Assembly: GCA_002722845.1 (NCBI GenBank)
Contig: PBND01000001.1
Span: 1 to 43,160 of the forward strand
Length of the DNA: 43,160 nt
Direction of reading: 5' to 3'
Origin: Myxococcales bacterium
GTDB taxonomy: Bacteria; Myxococcota; UBA4151
The first letter of the stretch is position 1. The number at the start of each line of letters is the position of its first letter. The notes below the pieces were generated by a model. That model was not told the origin of the DNA. It ran no database searches and saw only the letters and a program-made list of their open reading frames with translations. Below, one piece after another: positions 19,576 to 28,457 of the stretch. Position numbers and translations under genes: made by a program.

Positions 19576-20648
19576 TGCTGACCAAGGACCGCCTGAGCAA
19601 CGGCCTCCATCCCCACCCCACCGGCCATGGCCTGTCGCAGGCGCCTGGACGCATCGAGCTGGGCGACCCGCTCCGGATGGTCTGCAGTGGCCAGGCGGTT
19701 TGCCACCTGCACGATCGCCTCCGGCTTGGCCTCGCCTTGAAACATCTCTGGCCAGGGGCCCGGGCCTAAGACCAGGTTGGGCGGGGCCGTCTGTTCGAGG
19801 CGAACCAGGGAACGACCAATGACCCAAGTCACCAGCGGTGCGCGAAACACCACGACCTGCGGTGTACCGATCAAAGCGGTCTCCAACGTCGCTGTGCCGT
19901 TACAGACGAGGGCCACCTTCGCACCGGCGACAGCGGCTTGCACGGTGTCGACCTGTTCCACGGGAAGGCCGGCAAAGCAGGCGCCGACCGCGGCCGCATC
20001 AAGAGTCGGTGCGACGGGCACTCGAAAGGAGGCCGTCGGGTCAGTTTGGAGCATGTGCTCCGCACAGCTTTTGAGCAGAGGCCCCACATAGTCCAACTCG
20101 GCCCGGCGACTTCCAGGCAGCAGCGCGATCGGCCCGTCCACACGAGATGGTGTTGGCTGACAATCATCAGCGATCGGATTGCCCAAATACTGACAATCCA
20201 CCCCCTGTTCCCGCCACCAATCAGCCTCGAAGGGAAGGATCACGAACAGCTCGTCATAGGCTTTGCGGGCACTGGCGAGTCGCCAACTCCCCCAAGCCCA
20301 CAGCTTGGGGGGAATGAAGCCGACCACACGAATACCGTGGCGACGGAGGGCCTTACCCAGCGGTAGGTGGAAGCCGGAGTAATCCACAAGGACCGCAGTC
20401 TTGACCCCCCGCTCTAGGGCGGCATTCACCAATGCGGTTCGTTGTTTCCTGAGGGTCCGCACCGTACCGATCAGGCGAGAGAAGCCGAAGGCCCCCTCGG
20501 CCCGGCAAATGGCTTCGACGCCTGCTGCCGCCAACTCAGGTCCGATTTTTCCCAAACAGGCCTGGTCGGGGCCGAGGGCGCGGACCAGTGCAGCGGCCTG
20601 GCGATCGCCGCTGGCTTCGCCGACGCTGATCAGGATCGGTGATTTCAT
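19572..20648 (-). CDS. lpxB: lipid-A-disaccharide synthase
   Basis: This 358-residue GT19 enzyme condenses UDP-2,3-diacylglucosamine with lipid X to form the lipid A disaccharide at the inner membrane. Recognisable blocks are GEASGD at the N-terminus, VDYSGFH (VDYPGFN in E. coli), FIPPKLWAWGSWR, LLPGSRRAEL and CNGTATLETALIGTP. It is slightly shorter than the E. coli enzyme. It lies in a run with a PAP2 phosphatase, a glycosyltransferase and an MsbA-like exporter. Classical neighbours such as lpxK and waaA are not in the window. Confidence 0.9.
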   Translation of the reverse strand: MKSPILISVGEASGDRQAAALVRALGPDQACLGKIGPELAAAGVEAICRAEGAFGFSRLIGTVRTLRKQRTALVNAALERGVKTAVLVDYSGFHLPLGKALRRHGIRVVGFIPPKLWAWGSWRLASARKAYDELFVILPFEADWWREQGVDCQYLGNPIADDCQPTPSRVDGPIALLPGSRRAELDYVGPLLKSCAEHMLQTDPTASFRVPVAPTLDAAAVGACFAGLPVEQVDTVQAAVAGAKVALVCNGTATLETALIGTPQVVVFRAPLVTWVIGRSLVRLEQTAPPNLVLGPGPWPEMFQGEAKPEAIVQVANRLATADHPERVAQLDASRRLRQAMAGGVGMEAVAQAVLGQQ

Positions 20649-20657
20649 CGTCGAGAA

Positions 20658-21551
20658 CTAGCGCCCAAGCGCCAAGGAAACAACGCTCAGACCCCCGAGG
20701 GCCAACCCGGCTCCCCACAGGACCCTGGCTCGTCCTTCTGCGGCCGAGAGCGTGTCCACTGTCTCCCGCGTGATCGGCCGGGCGTCGAAAGCATCCTGAG
20801 CTTGGCTCAAGGTCGCATAGCTGCTGCCGATCAAACCGACTCCGCCCAAACCCATGCCAAACCCCACCGACCGGAGCCAGGGATGCCCATTAGGCTGCGC
20901 AGCTGGTCCTTGAGACCCCGCCTTGGCAACCGTCGTGCCAGGTCCTGGCTTCGACGCTGGAGCCGACTTCTTTTGCCCCTTATTCTTCGCCAGAGCAGAG
21001 AGCACCTGATTGGCGAGCACCACCGCCTTGTCCGGTCTTAAAACGCCCTGAGGCAAAACTGTGCGTTGCACGAAATGCTCAACACCATCGGGCGCGATGC
21101 CGCGAATCACCGCAAGCGGCTCCCGCTCAACCTGTCGCAAAGTGACCACGAGCACCAAATCAAGAGGGATCAGTTGGCCTAAGGCCTGGACACATTCCCG
21201 TCGGCCGCAGCCCAACAAACGGGCCTGGTCCTCAAGGGGCAACACGCTGCGCAGGTTCGTCGGCTGGAGCACGGGCGACACCTTCTTCGTGCTCTCCAAA
21301 GCTTTTGCGAGTCGCTTGAGAAAACGGCGACCGGTTTTGGCTGGAACCCCGGCCCCTAATTGGGGCTCCATAATCGCAACCCGGGGTTTGTCGATCCGGT
21401 GTGGTGCGCCGATCACCAACTCCTTCTTGGCCGGTGCCTCATCAAGACCGACGAGGGGCGGCAAACCGCTGTCTTGGGCAACAACGAGACCTGGGCCCAT
21501 CAACAGAAGGCCCGGCAGGATGATGGCTGGCAGCACCTGGCTCATGATCAC
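20658..21551 (-). CDS. exported protein of unknown function
   Basis: This is a 297-residue protein with an N-terminal signal sequence (about 1-25, ending VVAQ). A central alpha/beta-looking domain (about 50-175) follows and includes CGRRECVQALGQLIPLDLVLVV. Then come a Lys/Pro/Ala linker (about 190-220) and two C-terminal hydrophobic segments (about 230-247 and 277-295). The central segment resembles the strand-helix pattern of proteins that score co-varying threshold values in myxobacterial genomes, but I do not recognise a family. The start is taken as GTG 21551, with GAGG six bases upstream; ATG 21545 is the alternative. It is three bases from the hydrolase gene and nine from lpxB. Confidence 0.65.
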   Translation of the reverse strand: MIMSQVLPAIILPGLLLMGPGLVVAQDSGLPPLVGLDEAPAKKELVIGAPHRIDKPRVAIMEPQLGAGVPAKTGRRFLKRLAKALESTKKVSPVLQPTNLRSVLPLEDQARLLGCGRRECVQALGQLIPLDLVLVVTLRQVEREPLAVIRGIAPDGVEHFVQRTVLPQGVLRPDKAVVLANQVLSALAKNKGQKKSAPASKPGPGTTVAKAGSQGPAAQPNGHPWLRSVGFGMGLGGVGLIGSSYATLSQAQDAFDARPITRETVDTLSAAEGRARVLWGAGLALGGLSVVSLALGR

Positions 21552-21554
21552 TAT

Positions 21555-22580
21555 CTACCTCGTTGTGGGCTCCGGTCCAACCGGTCCATTGACGGGGGGG
21601 CGAGCCAAGGCTTCTGCGACGGCTTCAAGGGTCTGAAATTGGAGCGCTGGTCGCTCGTTGACCAAATGATGATCAGCCCCTTCGATGCGAAGGAACGTCG
21701 CCTGGGGCAGCCGCCTTCGAAGGACATCGAGATTATAGGACCAATGCACAGTGCCATCGACCGTCCCCTGAATCACAAGCAAGCCCTTATCCAAGGGCCC
21801 TCCGCGCACAAAACCGGTCTGCCATGCCTTGAGCGCATTCAACCAACCAAAGGGTATCTTACGCTGTTGCAATGGGTCCTGCTCCCGCAAGAACTTCATG
21901 AATTGCTCGTCGCTGGAGCAGCGACGAAAACGTCTTGGGACCGAGCCAACAAAGAGCGACACGACCGCTTTGGCGACGTTCGACTTACGGAAATGAGCCC
22001 AGCGAACCAAGGGGGCGAGAAGCACCACATTACCGTCTAGGGTACGGCCCTGGTCTAACTCGTTGAGCAATATGCTCGCCCCGGTGCTGTGGCCTACAAA
22101 ATGAGTGGGCCCAGACACCGCCGGGAGTCGAGCGACGGCCTGGCGAACAGCTCGAAAGGCCTTCGCATAGTCGGCCATCGCCCGCAGATCTGCTCGGGGT
22201 CCCGTACTCAGTCCATGGCCCGGCAAATCGTAGAGAACGACCCGATACCCCTCCCTTAAGAGTCGCTTCACCAAGGGACCATAGCTTCCCATGTGGTCGA
22301 GGTAACCATGAACCACGATGACCGTTCCCGAGGGAGCTGCCCGGGGCCTAAAAACCTGAACAGCGAGCCGTTGGTCAGCCACCGGAACCGACCCCAATCG
22401 CCAAGAGGCCTTGATCGAATCGAGACCATAAAAGCCGAGATAGGCTTGAGCCCGAGACGGCTTGAGTCCTTCATGCAATGGGGGCAGAACACGAGCCATG
22501 GCCGCAAAACGCCCGGCCCACTGCTGCCGCTCCACCGCTGGACTCAACAGCACCAAAGACAAGCCCGTTGTGATCAGCAA
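21555..22580 (-). CDS. alpha/beta hydrolase, monoacylglycerol-lipase/lysophospholipase type
   Basis: This serine hydrolase has up to 341 residues. The oxyanion strand VVHGYLDHMGSY, the nucleophile elbow GHSTG, the acid in IQGTVDGTV and the histidine in EGADHHL appear in order. The layout and the YDLPGHGLS segment fit the monoacylglycerol lipase/PldB-like (COG2267) group. A hydrophobic N-terminus (about 1-14) may be a signal or anchor. The start is uncertain: TTG 22580 overlaps the GNAT stop by seven bases without a clear ribosome site, and ATG 22499 is an internal alternative. Its place before lpxB suggests lipid turnover. Confidence 0.8.
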   Translation of the reverse strand: MLITTGLSLVLLSPAVERQQWAGRFAAMARVLPPLHEGLKPSRAQAYLGFYGLDSIKASWRLGSVPVADQRLAVQVFRPRAAPSGTVIVVHGYLDHMGSYGPLVKRLLREGYRVVLYDLPGHGLSTGPRADLRAMADYAKAFRAVRQAVARLPAVSGPTHFVGHSTGASILLNELDQGRTLDGNVVLLAPLVRWAHFRKSNVAKAVVSLFVGSVPRRFRRCSSDEQFMKFLREQDPLQQRKIPFGWLNALKAWQTGFVRGGPLDKGLLVIQGTVDGTVHWSYNLDVLRRRLPQATFLRIEGADHHLVNERPALQFQTLEAVAEALARPPVNGPVGPEPTTR

Positions 22581-23014
22581 AGCGCCAACCGCCGCTTCAT
22601 TTCCCGGTGGGGAATGCCCAACTCAAGGTAGTCTTCAGAGCTCGCAGTGTAGCCCAGTCGGGTATAGAAAGGCGCCGCGGTCACCCTCGCATGGAGAACC
22701 ACCTCAACGATGCCCTTCTCCACCAAGGCCTCCTCCAGGCCCCGAACGAGGGCCCGACCCAAACCTTGCCCCTGACAATCGGCGGCCACAGCCATCTGAT
22801 ACAAGCGACCAGATCGACCCCTTGGGTGGAACAAAACGCAACCAACCAACCGGTCGCCGTCCACGGCCACAAAGTGAAGACTCTCTCGTTCGAATGGGAA
22901 CTCGTTGGGATCAAAGGATCGCCCAATCGGTTGGCGAAGGACGGCATCACGCAGTTTCTTTTCCGCCTCATACCAGTCACCATCCGGTTCGATGAATCGA
23001 AATTCCAGAGCCAT
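22574..23014 (-). CDS. GNAT N-acetyltransferase
   Basis: This 146-residue single-domain acetyltransferase has the acetyl-CoA motif QGQGLGRALVRGLEE (motif A), preceded by RLYQMAVAADC and followed by the motif B-type LHARVTAAPFYTRLGY. The substrate is unknown; close relatives include ElaA-like and generic GNATs. ATG 23014 has GAGG eight bases upstream and is preferred over the in-frame start at 23053. It appears to be the first gene of the lpxB operon. An 80-base spacer separates it from the divergent epimerase gene. Confidence 0.85.
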   Translation of the reverse strand: MALEFRFIEPDGDWYEAEKKLRDAVLRQPIGRSFDPNEFPFERESLHFVAVDGDRLVGCVLFHPRGRSGRLYQMAVAADCQGQGLGRALVRGLEEALVEKGIVEVVLHARVTAAPFYTRLGYTASSEDYLELGIPHREMKRRLALC

Positions 23015-23094
23015 TGTGTTGCGCCTCGCTGCGAGAATAGTCGGCTCTCTCAAGGCTCGCCAGCCCCTTTGGTTTCGGGCATGAGGAAAGGGCC

Positions 23095-23655
23095 ATGGAT
23101 GTGTATCGATCCCTTTTCGATGGTGCCGTCAAGGTGCTGCAACCTCGTCGTTTCGAAGACGAACGGGGCTATTTTATGGAATCTTGGCGAGAGGAGACCC
23201 TGGCGGAGGCCCTTGGTATGGATCTCGCCTTTGTTCAGGACAATGAGAGCCTGTCGGCCCGCGGTGTCCTGAGGGGTCTCCACTACCAATGGGATCCACC
23301 CCAAGGAAAGCTCGTGCGCTGTGCCCACGGTAAGGTCCTCGATGTTGCCGTGGATTTGCGCCGGTCGTCACCCACCCTTGGACAGGCAGAGGTCATCGAA
23401 TTGAGCGCTGACAACCGGCTCCAGATCTGGATTCCACCGGGCTTCGCTCACGGTTTCCTCAGCCTGACAGACGATGCCCTGGTGTTGTACAAATGTACGG
23501 CCCGCTGGTCAGCGGAAGGGGAGAGTGGGCTTTGGCCCCTCGATCCAGAACTCAACATCAACTGGCCCTGCGCTGCCGATGAGATCACCCTGTCGCCGAA
23601 GGACGCCGAGGCCAAAACGCTCGCTGACTATCTGGCGGATCCAGTCTTCGACTAG
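23095..23655 (+). CDS. rfbC: dTDP-4-dehydrorhamnose 3,5-epimerase (RfbC/RmlC)
   Basis: This 186-residue cupin enzyme of the dTDP-L-rhamnose pathway epimerises C3 and C5 of dTDP-4-keto-6-deoxyglucose. It has RFEDERGYFMESWR at the N-terminus, SARGVLRGLHYQ with catalytic His63, HGKVLDVAVDLRRSSPT, WIPPGFAHGFL and the catalytic Tyr130 in LVLYKCT. Length is normal. The other rml genes are not nearby, so this copy is solitary; a variant acting on a different dTDP-sugar is possible. It begins at ATG 23095 behind GAGGAAAG. Its stop overlaps the convergent lipoprotein gene by four bases. Confidence 0.92.
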   Translation: MDVYRSLFDGAVKVLQPRRFEDERGYFMESWREETLAEALGMDLAFVQDNESLSARGVLRGLHYQWDPPQGKLVRCAHGKVLDVAVDLRRSSPTLGQAEVIELSADNRLQIWIPPGFAHGFLSLTDDALVLYKCTARWSAEGESGLWPLDPELNINWPCAADEITLSPKDAEAKTLADYLADPVFD

Positions 23656-25904
23656 TCGAGTCGAGGCCGGCAGCAGAACACCGCCATCCGAGCGTTGGTA
23701 AAGTCCCGACGCCGACCAAAGTTGTCGAGGCTGCCCTCGGCATAAAAACCATTGTCCCAGCCGCACCAGTTCTGATCCCCGATCATGAGCGTCTGCTGGT
23801 TATTGCTGTAGAGGAACTTACCGGCCGTTGAGGTTGGCTCGCCATTCTCGTGATTCATCGGAAAGCACGGGTTACCACAAAAGTTCTGGTTGCTCGCGCC
23901 GCGTAAATTGTCGGGCCAGGCATAGAGCCAACGCCCGGAACAGCGCTGAGCGACCGCCTCCCCCCAAGTCGATTCTGTTCCCCCCGGATCCTGACCTCGT
24001 GGATACCTCGCTTCCCATTCGGCGAGGCTACAGACGTGCCAACCCTCCGCACAGGCCTGATCGACCGTGTCGCGGCGGAACTCGCCGCCGCAGAGGGCAG
24101 CATCCCGACTCGCCGGCGTAAAGGCCGGGTGCTCTGCTTCCCGCTCTCGACAGCCATTGGGTGCTGGTTCGCTCTGGCAATCGGCTGCGCACAGGTCACC
24201 ATCTTCCACATTCCCATCATCGCAGACTTCATGACCCGGATCGCCAAACAGAAGCTCCTCTGCCTCACCCTCGACCATGCGGTAACGCCGAACCACTCCA
24301 TCGCCACAGCGGGCGATCGTACAGTCATTGGTGCACTCATCGGCGTCCTCTTGGTTGCCGTCGTCACAGCCCTCATACCCTTCGTCGCCAGGTTCAAGGT
24401 CGCCATTTCGAGCGAAACCGTCGCCACAAACGGCCCGCTGACAGGCTGCGGTACAACGGTCGTTGGAGAGCCGGTCACCGTCGTCACAGGCTTCATAACC
24501 CGCCTCGCCAGGTGCGAGTTCAACCCGCTCCCCCTGTAGCCAGGCATAGCGGCGCACGACATCATCACCGCACACAGCTGTTTGGCATGCATTGGTGCAG
24601 GCATCCGCGTCTTCATCGTTGCCGTCATCACAGGTTTCTGCACCGACGGCGACGACGCCATCGCCACAGACGGCCTCTTCGCAGTTGTTCAGACAGGCAT
24701 CCGCGGGGTCATCGTTGCCGTCGTCACAATCCTCGTTGCCAAACCACTCAAAGCCATCGCCACAGCGGGCCGCTCGACAGCCCTCAACACAGGCATCCAC
24801 ATTGCTATCGTTCGCATCATCGCATTCTTCGTATCCGACTTCACCGATCCGTATGTTCGTGCGGAGGATCCCATCCCCGCAGCGGGCTTCTCGGCATTCG
24901 TTCGTACAGTCGTTACCGCCGTCTCGGTCACCATCATCGCAGGTTTCTTCCCCCACCCAGATGTGGCCGTCACCACAGCGAGCCACCATGCAGTCCGTCG
25001 TACAACCGTCGTCGTTGGAGTCGTTGCCATCGTCACAGCCCTCGTGTGCGGGGTCCTCAACGGCCACATCTGTGCGCCGCACCCCATCGCCACAGCGGGC
25101 CGGGCGGCACACATTAGTACAAGCATCTCCTTCGTTGAGATTGCCATCATCACAACTCTCTACCCCCTCGCGGAGGTAACCATCGCCGCAACTGGCGGCC
25201 ACGCAAGTGCTCAGGCACCCATCCGTATCCGAGTCGTTGCCATCATCGCAGACCTCACCGGCCTGCACTGCCCCATCGCCACATCGAGCATCCGCACAGT
25301 CGTTGCATGCGTCCGTTGGATCGTCGTTGCCATCGTCACATTCTTCCACCCCTGCTTGGACGAAGCGGTCACCACAACGGGCTTCGCGGCAGTTCTCCAC
25401 ACAGGCGTCGTCGTTGTCTTCGTTGCCATCGTCGCAGACTTCCGATGGAATGGTGCCGGGCTCCGTCTCGACCGTTCGCAGGATGCCATCGCCGCACCGA
25501 GCCAGCAGGCAAACGTTGGTACATGCATCGCCAGCTTCTTCGTTGCCGTCATCACAGGCCTCAAAGCCGAGCTCGCCCTCGGCCCGGTCGAGACGCTGGA
25601 TCCCGTCGCCGCATCGGGCTTCAACGCAATTGGCTAAACAGCCATCCTGCTCATCTGAATTGCCATCATCACAGGCCTCGTAGCCATCATCACCGGGGCT
25701 CAGATCCTGCCGAGTGATCGCATCGCCACAACTGGCTGCCTTGCAATCGCTCAAACAGCCGTCGGTTGGCGAACTGTTGCCATCATCGCAGGCCTCGCCG
25801 GCATCCAGGACACCGTCACCACAGCGAGTCAGGTCGACTGGGTCATCACCGGGGCAGGCCGCCAGCAGTAGCCAAGGCAGGGCCAGCAAGAGACGATGGG
25901 CCAT
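23652..25904 (-). CDS. DUF4215 cysteine-rich repeat lipoprotein
   Basis: This 750-residue surface lipoprotein has a signal with lipobox LAAC (Cys17). It contains fifteen CGDG...CDDGN...C...C repeats (about residues 28-583) and a distinct C-terminal domain (584-750). The repeats match the DUF4215 family abundant in myxobacteria; the regular Cys and Asp/Gly suggest disulfide-stapled, possibly Ca2+-binding modules. The C-terminal domain has ten or more cysteines and the block CAEGWHVCSLAEW, which I recognise only as a recurrent extracellular domain of unknown role, with some lectin-like character. ATG 25904 has GGAGG six bases upstream. The gene follows the protease gene by 39 bases, so the two are probably co-transcribed. 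Confidence 0.85.
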   Translation of the reverse strand: MAHRLLLALPWLLLAACPGDDPVDLTRCGDGVLDAGEACDDGNSSPTDGCLSDCKAASCGDAITRQDLSPGDDGYEACDDGNSDEQDGCLANCVEARCGDGIQRLDRAEGELGFEACDDGNEEAGDACTNVCLLARCGDGILRTVETEPGTIPSEVCDDGNEDNDDACVENCREARCGDRFVQAGVEECDDGNDDPTDACNDCADARCGDGAVQAGEVCDDGNDSDTDGCLSTCVAASCGDGYLREGVESCDDGNLNEGDACTNVCRPARCGDGVRRTDVAVEDPAHEGCDDGNDSNDDGCTTDCMVARCGDGHIWVGEETCDDGDRDGGNDCTNECREARCGDGILRTNIRIGEVGYEECDDANDSNVDACVEGCRAARCGDGFEWFGNEDCDDGNDDPADACLNNCEEAVCGDGVVAVGAETCDDGNDEDADACTNACQTAVCGDDVVRRYAWLQGERVELAPGEAGYEACDDGDRLSNDRCTAACQRAVCGDGFARNGDLEPGDEGYEGCDDGNQEDADECTNDCTIARCGDGVVRRYRMVEGEAEELLFGDPGHEVCDDGNVEDGDLCAADCQSEPAPNGCREREAEHPAFTPASRDAALCGGEFRRDTVDQACAEGWHVCSLAEWEARYPRGQDPGGTESTWGEAVAQRCSGRWLYAWPDNLRGASNQNFCGNPCFPMNHENGEPTSTAGKFLYSNNQQTLMIGDQNWCGWDNGFYAEGSLDNFGRRRDFTNARMAVFCCRPRLD
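24170..25823 (-). repeat. fifteen tandem DUF4215 repeats
   Basis: This is coding repetition rather than identical DNA. Fifteen modules of about 30-45 residues each carry CGDG, CDDGN (or CDDGD/CDDAN) and two further cysteines. The longer modules (for example those with PGEAGYEACDDG) contain an insertion before CDDGN. The modules have diverged enough that they are unlikely to be a recent expansion. Confidence 0.8.
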
Positions 25905-25913
25905 TTTTTACCT

Positions 25914-25927
25914 CCCCGCGTGCGGGG
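25914..25927 (-). promoter_or_regulatory. hairpin flanking the ribosome site of the DUF4215 gene
   Basis: On the minus strand CCCCG-CACG-CGGGG forms a 5-bp GC stem with a 4-base loop. Its 3' arm runs directly into the GGGGAGG ribosome-binding sequence of the gene starting at 25904. It lies between the protease stop (25944) and that start. It could lower translation of the second gene relative to the first. Confidence 0.4.
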
Positions 25928-25943
25928 GAAGGCTACCCGAGGC

Positions 25944-28289
25944 TCAGGCGAACAACAACTTCCGGCCCCGAAGTGCCATCAGAACGAGCAGTACCCAGGC
26001 CAGGCCGCCGGCATCGGAACCGGAGCAGCCACAACCCTCGGGGGTGGCTGCGCCCGACGGTACAGCGTCTGGCTCATCGGTGGTTTCGGGTACGCAGGAG
26101 CGGGCCAAATCGTCATCCCACTCCACGGCCACATTGAAGTCGCCGAGACGAGCCCCACCCGTCTTTGTCCCTAGACTCACATAAAGAGGACCGCCACAGG
26201 CCGTATCGAGGCCATCGACCTCTAAGAGGCCACCTTCCCCCTGAACCACAACGGGGTAAAGACGAGCGTCATCGTTGTAGGACACCCGTCCATCGTCGTA
26301 ATTGAATTCGATCGGCGCACCATCTCGAAGCACGGCGGTCAGTTCGGGGGCTTCCTGCTGTTGCCCCATGAAGTCACCGCCACCGGCCATCGAGAACCGC
26401 AACTGCACGCTGACGGTACCCGGCGGCATCATGATTCGGCCCTGGAAGAAAGTGGGTGCGTGCTCCCCTTCCCGAACGCCGACTTGTTGGGCGCCAGCTA
26501 AGTGGACTTCTTCGGGGCCTTGGGAGACCATTTCCGGCCGTTGCCCCTCGTGCTCCACCAGCTTCAACAAGTCCAACACCCGCTCACAGTCGATCAGGCC
26601 CGCTTGGGTCATATGCTCGATGAAGGACTCCGCCCGCGCTACATCCAATTGCAGTTCCAACTCCGCGGCGATGGCGTCGGCAGCATCGGTGTAGCCGGCC
26701 ATCTGGGTCGGAATCGCCGCCATGCCCATCACCACAGCGGTGTCGAAGAGGACCTGGTCATCGTCATCAAGACCGGAGCGAAAGGCCCATAGCTGACTCG
26801 CCAGAGGGATCCCATCGTGGTGGACTTCACCAATGAGATCATCAGGGCAGCGCTTTGGCACGCTATGGTCTCTGATGCCTTCGGCACCACCGACAAACTG
26901 TCCCATCTGGGGAGAGCCAGCCATCACCATGGACATATAGTCAGCGAAGCCCTCGTGCAGAGAACCAGGTGTCAGGTGCGTCCCCCATCGATCCTGATGA
27001 GCACCCGCAAGCCGCGAGGTCCGCGAGATCGCGGCGTGGGTGAGTTCGTGGTACAGCACGTCAGCATCGTAGACGAAGGGTCCCACCGTCCCATGGAACA
27101 TGAGGACCGAGTCGAAATCCCGCTCCATGGGAAACGGCGTCTGCTCTGAACTCTCGCCGATCGCGGGGATGAACACCGCGTTATCCATGGGCATGAAACA
27201 GCTGATCTCTTGCGACAGCATGTTGATGCAGCCGGCTGCACTCAAAGCCTGAATCCCCTCCTGGCCACCGAAGGGAATGGAAGGCACCATGAAGTTGACC
27301 GTGATGGCGAAACCGGCCCCGCCACCGGAGAGGCTGAATCCCTCCAAGCCATGTTGCCGAAGAAATTCGAGAAACAGGTGGGCGTGATAGTAGCCCTGGG
27401 TCTCCGCGAATGAATCCCGGTGCGGCGCATCAGCCAGGGTCACATCCGCTGGCAGCGTCCGAGTCATCAAACCAGGCTGCGTCGGCATCCAGTTGGTGAC
27501 GCGGGCATTGTATAGAAAGTCTCCCGCCTCGTCTGGTCGGGCTTCGGGGCGCTCGTCACAAAAGGGCATCGTGACGTTAAACTGACCGAAGGGCATCGTG
27601 ACCTTGATGGGCCCGTTGCCCGGCTCGCAGCCCTCTTCGATACAGCAGGCGCGAATCTGAAATTCTTCGCTCTGCAACACCCGGCCCGCGGGTGCAGGCT
27701 CTAGATCGACTGTGATCACATCGGTGAGATCGCGACCGACGCCCGGGCTGCGTTCAAACACATGGGCCTGGGCTTTTTTGACGAGGTTACGGCGGGCCAG
27801 GATCTCCCCTGTGACACCGTCCACTCGAAACTCTAAGAGCTCGTAGGGCATGGGTGAACTCAAGTGAATGACCCAGGTCGGTGCCAGCCCCTTTGCGACC
27901 ACACGCCAGGCCTGACGGGCCGACCAGTTCCCCGGCTGCATTGGATCGAGGTGAGGAAACTGTGGACCGCGTTCGATCGTTGTCCTGAGGGCCTCGTCCC
28001 GATCCACGCGAAAGGCTGCGATCCCTTGGACCCGATGCAAAGGCTTCACCTCTTTTTGGTAGACCAGACCTCGGTCATGATCCCAGCGACGAATCAGCTC
28101 ATGATCAAGGACCATCAGGCCTTGGTAGACCCGGCGAAACCGATAGACTGCGCCGTTTGTTACCTGCGTTTCTCGCTCAAGACGGTAGCCGACCGGGGGC
28201 TGGTCGATTTGGGTCACATCCATGCCAGGCTCGGCACTCGTGGCACCACCGACTGTGAATAGGCTCGCAAAAGTGATCGTTAGCAGCAC
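25944..28289 (-). CDS. zinc metalloprotease, M36/thermolysin-like, with MYXO-CTERM tail
   Basis: This is a 781-residue secreted protease. It has a signal peptide (about 1-19), an FTP/PepSY-like propeptide (about 45-170, with VYRFRRVYQGLMV and FRVDGVTGEIL) and a catalytic domain with HELTH at 414-418 and the third-ligand glutamate in LHEGFADY (E446), the gluzincin arrangement. A beta-rich C-terminal region (about 590-730) follows. The end carries GCGCS, a hydrophobic helix and an Arg/Lys tail, matching the MYXO-CTERM surface-sorting signal. Thermolysin-like catalysis is expected, but the residues between HExxH and E446 are longer than in small thermolysins. The start is GTG 28289 with GGAGG four bases upstream. 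Confidence 0.85.
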   Translation of the reverse strand: MLLTITFASLFTVGGATSAEPGMDVTQIDQPPVGYRLERETQVTNGAVYRFRRVYQGLMVLDHELIRRWDHDRGLVYQKEVKPLHRVQGIAAFRVDRDEALRTTIERGPQFPHLDPMQPGNWSARQAWRVVAKGLAPTWVIHLSSPMPYELLEFRVDGVTGEILARRNLVKKAQAHVFERSPGVGRDLTDVITVDLEPAPAGRVLQSEEFQIRACCIEEGCEPGNGPIKVTMPFGQFNVTMPFCDERPEARPDEAGDFLYNARVTNWMPTQPGLMTRTLPADVTLADAPHRDSFAETQGYYHAHLFLEFLRQHGLEGFSLSGGGAGFAITVNFMVPSIPFGGQEGIQALSAAGCINMLSQEISCFMPMDNAVFIPAIGESSEQTPFPMERDFDSVLMFHGTVGPFVYDADVLYHELTHAAISRTSRLAGAHQDRWGTHLTPGSLHEGFADYMSMVMAGSPQMGQFVGGAEGIRDHSVPKRCPDDLIGEVHHDGIPLASQLWAFRSGLDDDDQVLFDTAVVMGMAAIPTQMAGYTDAADAIAAELELQLDVARAESFIEHMTQAGLIDCERVLDLLKLVEHEGQRPEMVSQGPEEVHLAGAQQVGVREGEHAPTFFQGRIMMPPGTVSVQLRFSMAGGGDFMGQQQEAPELTAVLRDGAPIEFNYDDGRVSYNDDARLYPVVVQGEGGLLEVDGLDTACGGPLYVSLGTKTGGARLGDFNVAVEWDDDLARSCVPETTDEPDAVPSGAATPEGCGCSGSDAGGLAWVLLVLMALRGRKLLFA

Positions 28290-28457
28290 AGATCCTCCGG
28301 AATGCTTATGCGACTCGTTATACCTTACCCCTACAGAAACCTACTGCCGAGTAGACTCCGTCATTCCTCGGATGCGCCCAGTGGGCTACCCGAAGGTTTT
28401 TCTGCTAAGGGCTGCCCGCCGAGGTGCCGTTGGGTGCCTCAAGGAGCCATTTTCACC

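Noticed and set aside
24582-25637. Hydrophobic 351-codon open frame opposite the DUF4215 repeats
   Set aside because: It looks like a membrane protein only because GAC/GAT/GGC-rich repeat codons read in reverse as Val/Ile/Ala. The minus-strand gene has a lipobox, a ribosome site and a known repeat family.
28290-28457. Possible riboswitch or small RNA in the 168-base leader before 28458
   Set aside because: Only small isolated hairpins (for example 28341-28354) are visible, with no recognisable conserved core.
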